Shown: in pieces, positions 5,963 to 6,573 of the stretch
Layout of the letters: each line of letters starts with the position of its first letter
Numbering within the stretch: the first letter of the stretch is position 1
Origin: Actinomycetota bacterium
GTDB taxonomy: Bacteria; Actinomycetota; Actinomycetes; Actinomycetales; Microbacteriaceae
NCBI GenBank assembly: GCA_009703845.1
Contig: WLFI01000040.1
Span: forward strand, 1-6,573
DNA: 6,573 bases
Direction: 5' to 3'
The notes under the pieces: generated by a model
What the model was told of the DNA's origin: nothing
Databases searched by the model: none
Seen by the model: only the letters and a program-made list of their open reading frames with translations
Program-made: the position numbers and the translations under genes

Positions 5963-6573
5963 TTTTCTCTCTCATAAACCGAGGTGCCGTCGATGATGGT
6001 TGATGCAACCAGATCGACGCCCGGGCGATACATCAGGTGAACAAAGCTCGGTGCGTTTAGAACTACAAGATTTGCGCGCTGCCCAACCCGAAGGCCGCCA
6101 ACATCGGTGCGCCTCAGAGCCGCCGCGCCACCCGCCGTCGCAGCGGCAAGCGCCTGAGCCGGAGTGAAGTGCATGTCGCGCACCGCAACCGCCAGGCAAA
6201 ACGCCATCGATGTGGTGAAGCTTGAACCCGGGTTGCAGTCGGTGGCCAGGGCAACCTTCGCGCCGGCGGCAAACAGGCGGCGAGCATCCGGGTATTGGGC
6301 CCGCGTCGAAAACTCGGCACCCGGCAGCAGCGTGGCCACGGTGTTCGACCCGGCCAGCAACTCGATGTCACGATCGGTCAGGTGCGTGCAGTGGTCGGCG
6401 CTCGCGCAATCGTGCTTGACCGCGAGCTCGATGCCTGCGCCAGCTTCGAGTTGATTGGCGTGGATGCGCGGCCGCAGCCCCGCTCGCACACCGGCTCGCA
6501 AAATTTCGTCGGCCTCGTCGGCGTCGAAAGCGCCGCGGTCGCAGAACACGTCGATCCATCTCGAGTGCGGGGC
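5959..6573 (-). CDS. hutI: Imidazolonepropionase, C-terminal half (5' end beyond right edge)
   Basis: HutI hydrolyses 4-imidazolone-5-propionate to N-formimino-L-glutamate, the third step of histidine breakdown, and belongs to the metal-dependent amidohydrolase superfamily. The frame is open to the window edge. The visible 204 residues begin [16 protein letters not shown], which matches the middle of HutI, so about half of a normal protein of roughly 400 residues is present. Visible metal-site features are His38 in RIHANQ, His61 in SADHCTHL and Asp112 in ATDCNPGSS (numbered from the first visible residue); the N-terminal HxH pair lies outside. [10 protein letters not shown] and the C-terminal [10 protein letters not shown] block also fit. 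A GTG at 6549 could be taken for a start, but homology continues upstream of it, so it is internal. The gene overlaps hutH by 4 bp. Its promoter is not in the window. Confidence 0.95.
   Translation of the reverse strand, partial: APHSRWIDVFCDRGAFDADEADEILRAGVRAGLRPRIHANQLEAGAGIELAVKHDCASADHCTHLTDRDIELLAGSNTVATLLPGAEFSTRAQYPDARRLFAAGAKVALATDCNPGSSFTTSMAFCLAVAVRDMHFTPAQALAAATAGGAAALRRTDVGGLRVGQRANLVVLNAPSFVHLMYRPGVDLVASTIIDGTSVYEREK

Larger units (their letters stand above)
1910..6573 (-). other. Probable operon hutI-hutH-glycosyltransferase-MFS exporter
   Basis: Four same-strand genes follow one another with a 4-bp overlap (hutI/hutH), a 14-bp gap (hutH/glycosyltransferase) and a 7-bp gap (glycosyltransferase/exporter). 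None of these junctions has room for a normal promoter or terminator, so one transcript starting beyond the right edge is the simplest reading. An internal promoter inside hutH coding sequence for the last two genes cannot be excluded. The transcript would end by running into the convergent CoA-transferase gene, since no hairpin followed by a T-run is seen near 1910. Confidence 0.6.

Noticed and set aside
6547..6549. GTG as a possible start of hutI
   Set aside because: The reading frame continues to the window edge with residues ([12 protein letters not shown]) that match the interior of HutI, and a start here would lack half of the amidohydrolase barrel.
6368..6559. Arg-rich open frame overlapping hutI on the same strand
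   Set aside because: It is an out-of-phase reading of hutI with extreme Arg content and no domain.

Overview
The window is a gene-dense stretch of bacterial chromosome, most likely from a streamlined, moderate-GC actinobacterium; Microbacteriaceae is my best guess, made from memory of protein style only. The evidence is a GC content that looks like the high fifties by eye, GTG and TTG starts, a likely leaderless gene, 4-bp gene overlaps nearly everywhere, and HutI and HutH sequences of actinobacterial type. There are no RNA genes, mobile elements, CRISPR arrays or long non-coding stretches. The only true intergenic region is 39 bp (85-123).

Left part (1-1913). A minus-strand gene leaves the window at its left edge. 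It has a GTG start at 84 behind a strong ribosome binding site, and only 28 codons are visible. Divergent from it, a probable plus-strand two-gene unit encodes a secreted DUF305 lipoprotein rich in His and Met (124-687) and an acetyl-CoA hydrolase/CoA-transferase family enzyme (684-1913). The second gene starts at a TTG inside the stop codon of the first. The 39-bp divergent region holds overlapping -10-like hexamers and a near-palindrome, part of which resembles half of a DtxR/IdeR metal-repressor box.

Right part (1910-6573). Four minus-strand genes are packed as an apparent operon, read from the right edge leftwards. They are hutI (imidazolonepropionase, 5' half outside the window), hutH (histidine ammonia-lyase), a family 4 glycosyltransferase and a DHA3/MFS_3-type major facilitator exporter. 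The junctions are a 4-bp overlap, a 14-bp gap and a 7-bp gap. This operon converges on the CoA-transferase gene, and the two stop codons overlap within 4 bp.

HutH converts histidine to urocanate, and HutI acts two steps later by opening imidazolonepropionate to formiminoglutamate. The urocanase gene hutU is not in the window. The glycosyltransferase and exporter have no known role in histidine use and probably only share transcription with it. I found no convincing undescribed system. The items most worth checking are the hut/glycosyltransferase/exporter linkage, the Cys-Ser-Gly cofactor triad in HutH, the divergent control region and the DUF305/CoA-transferase coupling.
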